Of a stretch of 5,343 nucleotides of DNA, positions 4,475 through 5,343 are shown one piece after another. The notes below the pieces were generated by a model. The model saw only the letters and a list, made by a program, of their open reading frames with translations, was not told the DNA's origin and did not search any database. Origin of the DNA: Actinomycetota bacterium (GTDB lineage Bacteria; Actinomycetota; Thermoleophilia; Solirubrobacterales; Solirubrobacteraceae); contig VAYD01000352.1 in NCBI GenBank assembly GCA_005883905.1, positions 1 through 5,343 of the forward strand, read 5' to 3'. Both the position numbers and the translations under genes were made by a program. The number at the start of each line of letters is the position of its first letter. The stretch's first letter is position 1.

Positions 4475-5343
4475 CTAGCGCACGTCCAGCACGACCTTGC
4501 CCGTCGCGCGGCGTTCGTCGATGACGGCGAGCGCCTCGCTCGCGCGTTCGAGGGGGAAGCGCTCGCCGACGATCGGCTTGACGAAGCCGGCGGCGATCAG
4601 TGGCTCGATCGCCGCGCCGATCTGGCGATTCACGTCGGGCTTGCCCATGACGTAGGCGCCCCATCCGGCGCCGATGACCTCGACGTTGTTGAGCAGGAGG
4701 CGGTTGACCTTCACCTCCGGGATGGAGCCGCCCGTGAAGCCGACGACGACAAGGCGGCCGCCCTCGCGCAGGGAGCGCAGGCTGTCGGTGAAGCGATCGC
4801 CGCCGACAGGGTCGACGATCACGTCGACGCCGCCGCCGGAGAGCTCCTTGACCTCGTCCTTCCACGGCCCGTCGGAGCGCACGACCTCGTCGGCGCCCGC
4901 CGCGCGCGCGACGCGCTCCTTCTCGTCGGAGGACACGACCGCGAACGTCCGCGCGCCGAGGCCCTTGGCGATCTGCAGCACCGCGGTCCCGACGCCGCCG
5001 GCCGCGCCGTGCACGAGCACGCTCTCCCCCTCCGCCAGGCGCCCGCGCAACTTCAGCGAGAAGTACGCCGTGTGGTAGTTGAGCACCAGCCCTGCGCCCT
5101 GCGCGAAGTCGAGCTCGTCGGGCAGCTTGAAGCTGAGGAACTCCGGCGCGACCGCGACCTCGGCGAAGCCGCCGAGCATGCAGCACGCCGCCACCCGATC
5201 GCCCGCGGCGACCGTCGCGCCCTCGGGCGCGCTCCGCACAACGCCGCCGACCTCGCTGCCGGGCACGAACGGCAGCGGCGGCTTGAGCTGGTACTCGCCG
5301 CGCGTCTGCAGCACCTCCGGGAACGACACGCCGGCGGCGTGCA
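4475..5343 (-). CDS. NADPH:quinone oxidoreductase-like protein (zinc-free MDR family), 5' end beyond window
   Basis: 288 residues are visible, reading in from the right edge as HAAGVSFPEVL; family members are about 320 residues long, so roughly 30-35 N-terminal residues and the start codon lie outside. The GTG at 5329 is an internal valine in the conserved AAGV segment, not the start. The N-terminal GroES-like part has LKPPLPFVPGSEVGGVV and AAGDRVAA. The Rossmann part has VLVHGAAGGVGTAVLQIAK, whose AAGGVG is the NADPH-binding loop, and VVSSDEKERVARAAGADEVV, followed by DVIVDPVGGD, GGRLVVVGF and the C-terminal ATGKVVLDV. The catalytic and structural zinc cysteines of alcohol dehydrogenases are absent, which places it with zeta-crystallin/QOR-like enzymes that reduce quinones or enones using NADPH in the cytoplasm; the exact substrate is unknown. 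It converges with the secreted-protein gene and ends at the 48-bp palindrome, which supplies its terminator. Confidence 0.93.
   Translation of the reverse strand, partial: HAAGVSFPEVLQTRGEYQLKPPLPFVPGSEVGGVVRSAPEGATVAAGDRVAACCMLGGFAEVAVAPEFLSFKLPDELDFAQGAGLVLNYHTAYFSLKLRGRLAEGESVLVHGAAGGVGTAVLQIAKGLGARTFAVVSSDEKERVARAAGADEVVRSDGPWKDEVKELSGGGVDVIVDPVGGDRFTDSLRSLREGGRLVVVGFTGGSIPEVKVNRLLLNNVEVIGAGWGAYVMGKPDVNRQIGAAIEPLIAAGFVKPIVGERFPLERASEALAVIDERRATGKVVLDVR

Noticed and set aside
4440..5186. A 248-codon minus-strand open frame overlapping the oxidoreductase
   Set aside because: Extremely Arg/Gly-rich frame-shifted shadow of the MDR gene, which has conserved motifs throughout the other frame.
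5327..5329. GTG at 5329 as the start of the oxidoreductase
   Set aside because: In-frame codons upstream to the window edge read HAAG, part of the conserved HAAGV segment of the family, so the true start lies beyond the window.

Overview
The window is very GC-rich with strong G/C bias at third codon positions and dense, tightly packed genes on both strands. Together with an NhaA antiporter fused to a DsbA-like thioredoxin domain, a stand-alone zf-HC2 protein and several secreted proteins of unknown role, this suggests an actinobacterium, perhaps of the Thermoleophilia/Solirubrobacterales type. That placement is an inference from protein style; no marker gene is present.

Layout, left to right. 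(1) The 5' end of a minus-strand gene (start at 130, running off the left edge) that resembles the N-terminus of deazaflavin (F420)-dependent nitroreductase/quinone reductase-like proteins. (2) A short intergenic region (131-273) with overlapping inverted repeats that look like a dispersed palindromic repeat, a 14-bp operator-like palindrome and a good Shine-Dalgarno. (3) A secreted protein on the plus strand (274-1314) with an N-terminal beta-rich domain, a P/Homo B domain without any protease, a 14-proline hinge and a basic tail. (4) A perfect 12-bp-stem hairpin (1343-1368) between convergent genes. (5) A minus-strand NhaA-DsbA fusion (1374-3215) that has all four key antiporter residues but appears to lack the transmembrane VIII segment. 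(6) Divergent from it, a translationally coupled pair on the plus strand: a zf-HC2 (anti-sigma-type zinc-binding) protein (3286-3537) and a secreted six-cysteine protein of unknown function (3534-4424). (7) A 48-bp almost perfect palindrome (4427-4474) that fills the whole gap between two convergent stop codons. (8) A minus-strand zinc-free MDR-family quinone oxidoreductase (4475 to the right edge), cut off at its N-terminus.

How the genes work together: there is no single pathway. The only clear co-expressed unit is the zf-HC2/secreted protein pair with its GTGA start/stop overlap. The antiporter fusion is divergent from that pair and shares a 70-bp intergenic region with it, so co-regulation is possible but not shown. 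The remaining genes read as independent transcription units separated by hairpins. I see no CRISPR array, rRNA or tRNA gene, integrase, transposase gene or origin. The points most worth a second look are the missing transmembrane segment in the NhaA fusion and the two repeat-like palindromes (131-162 and 4427-4474).
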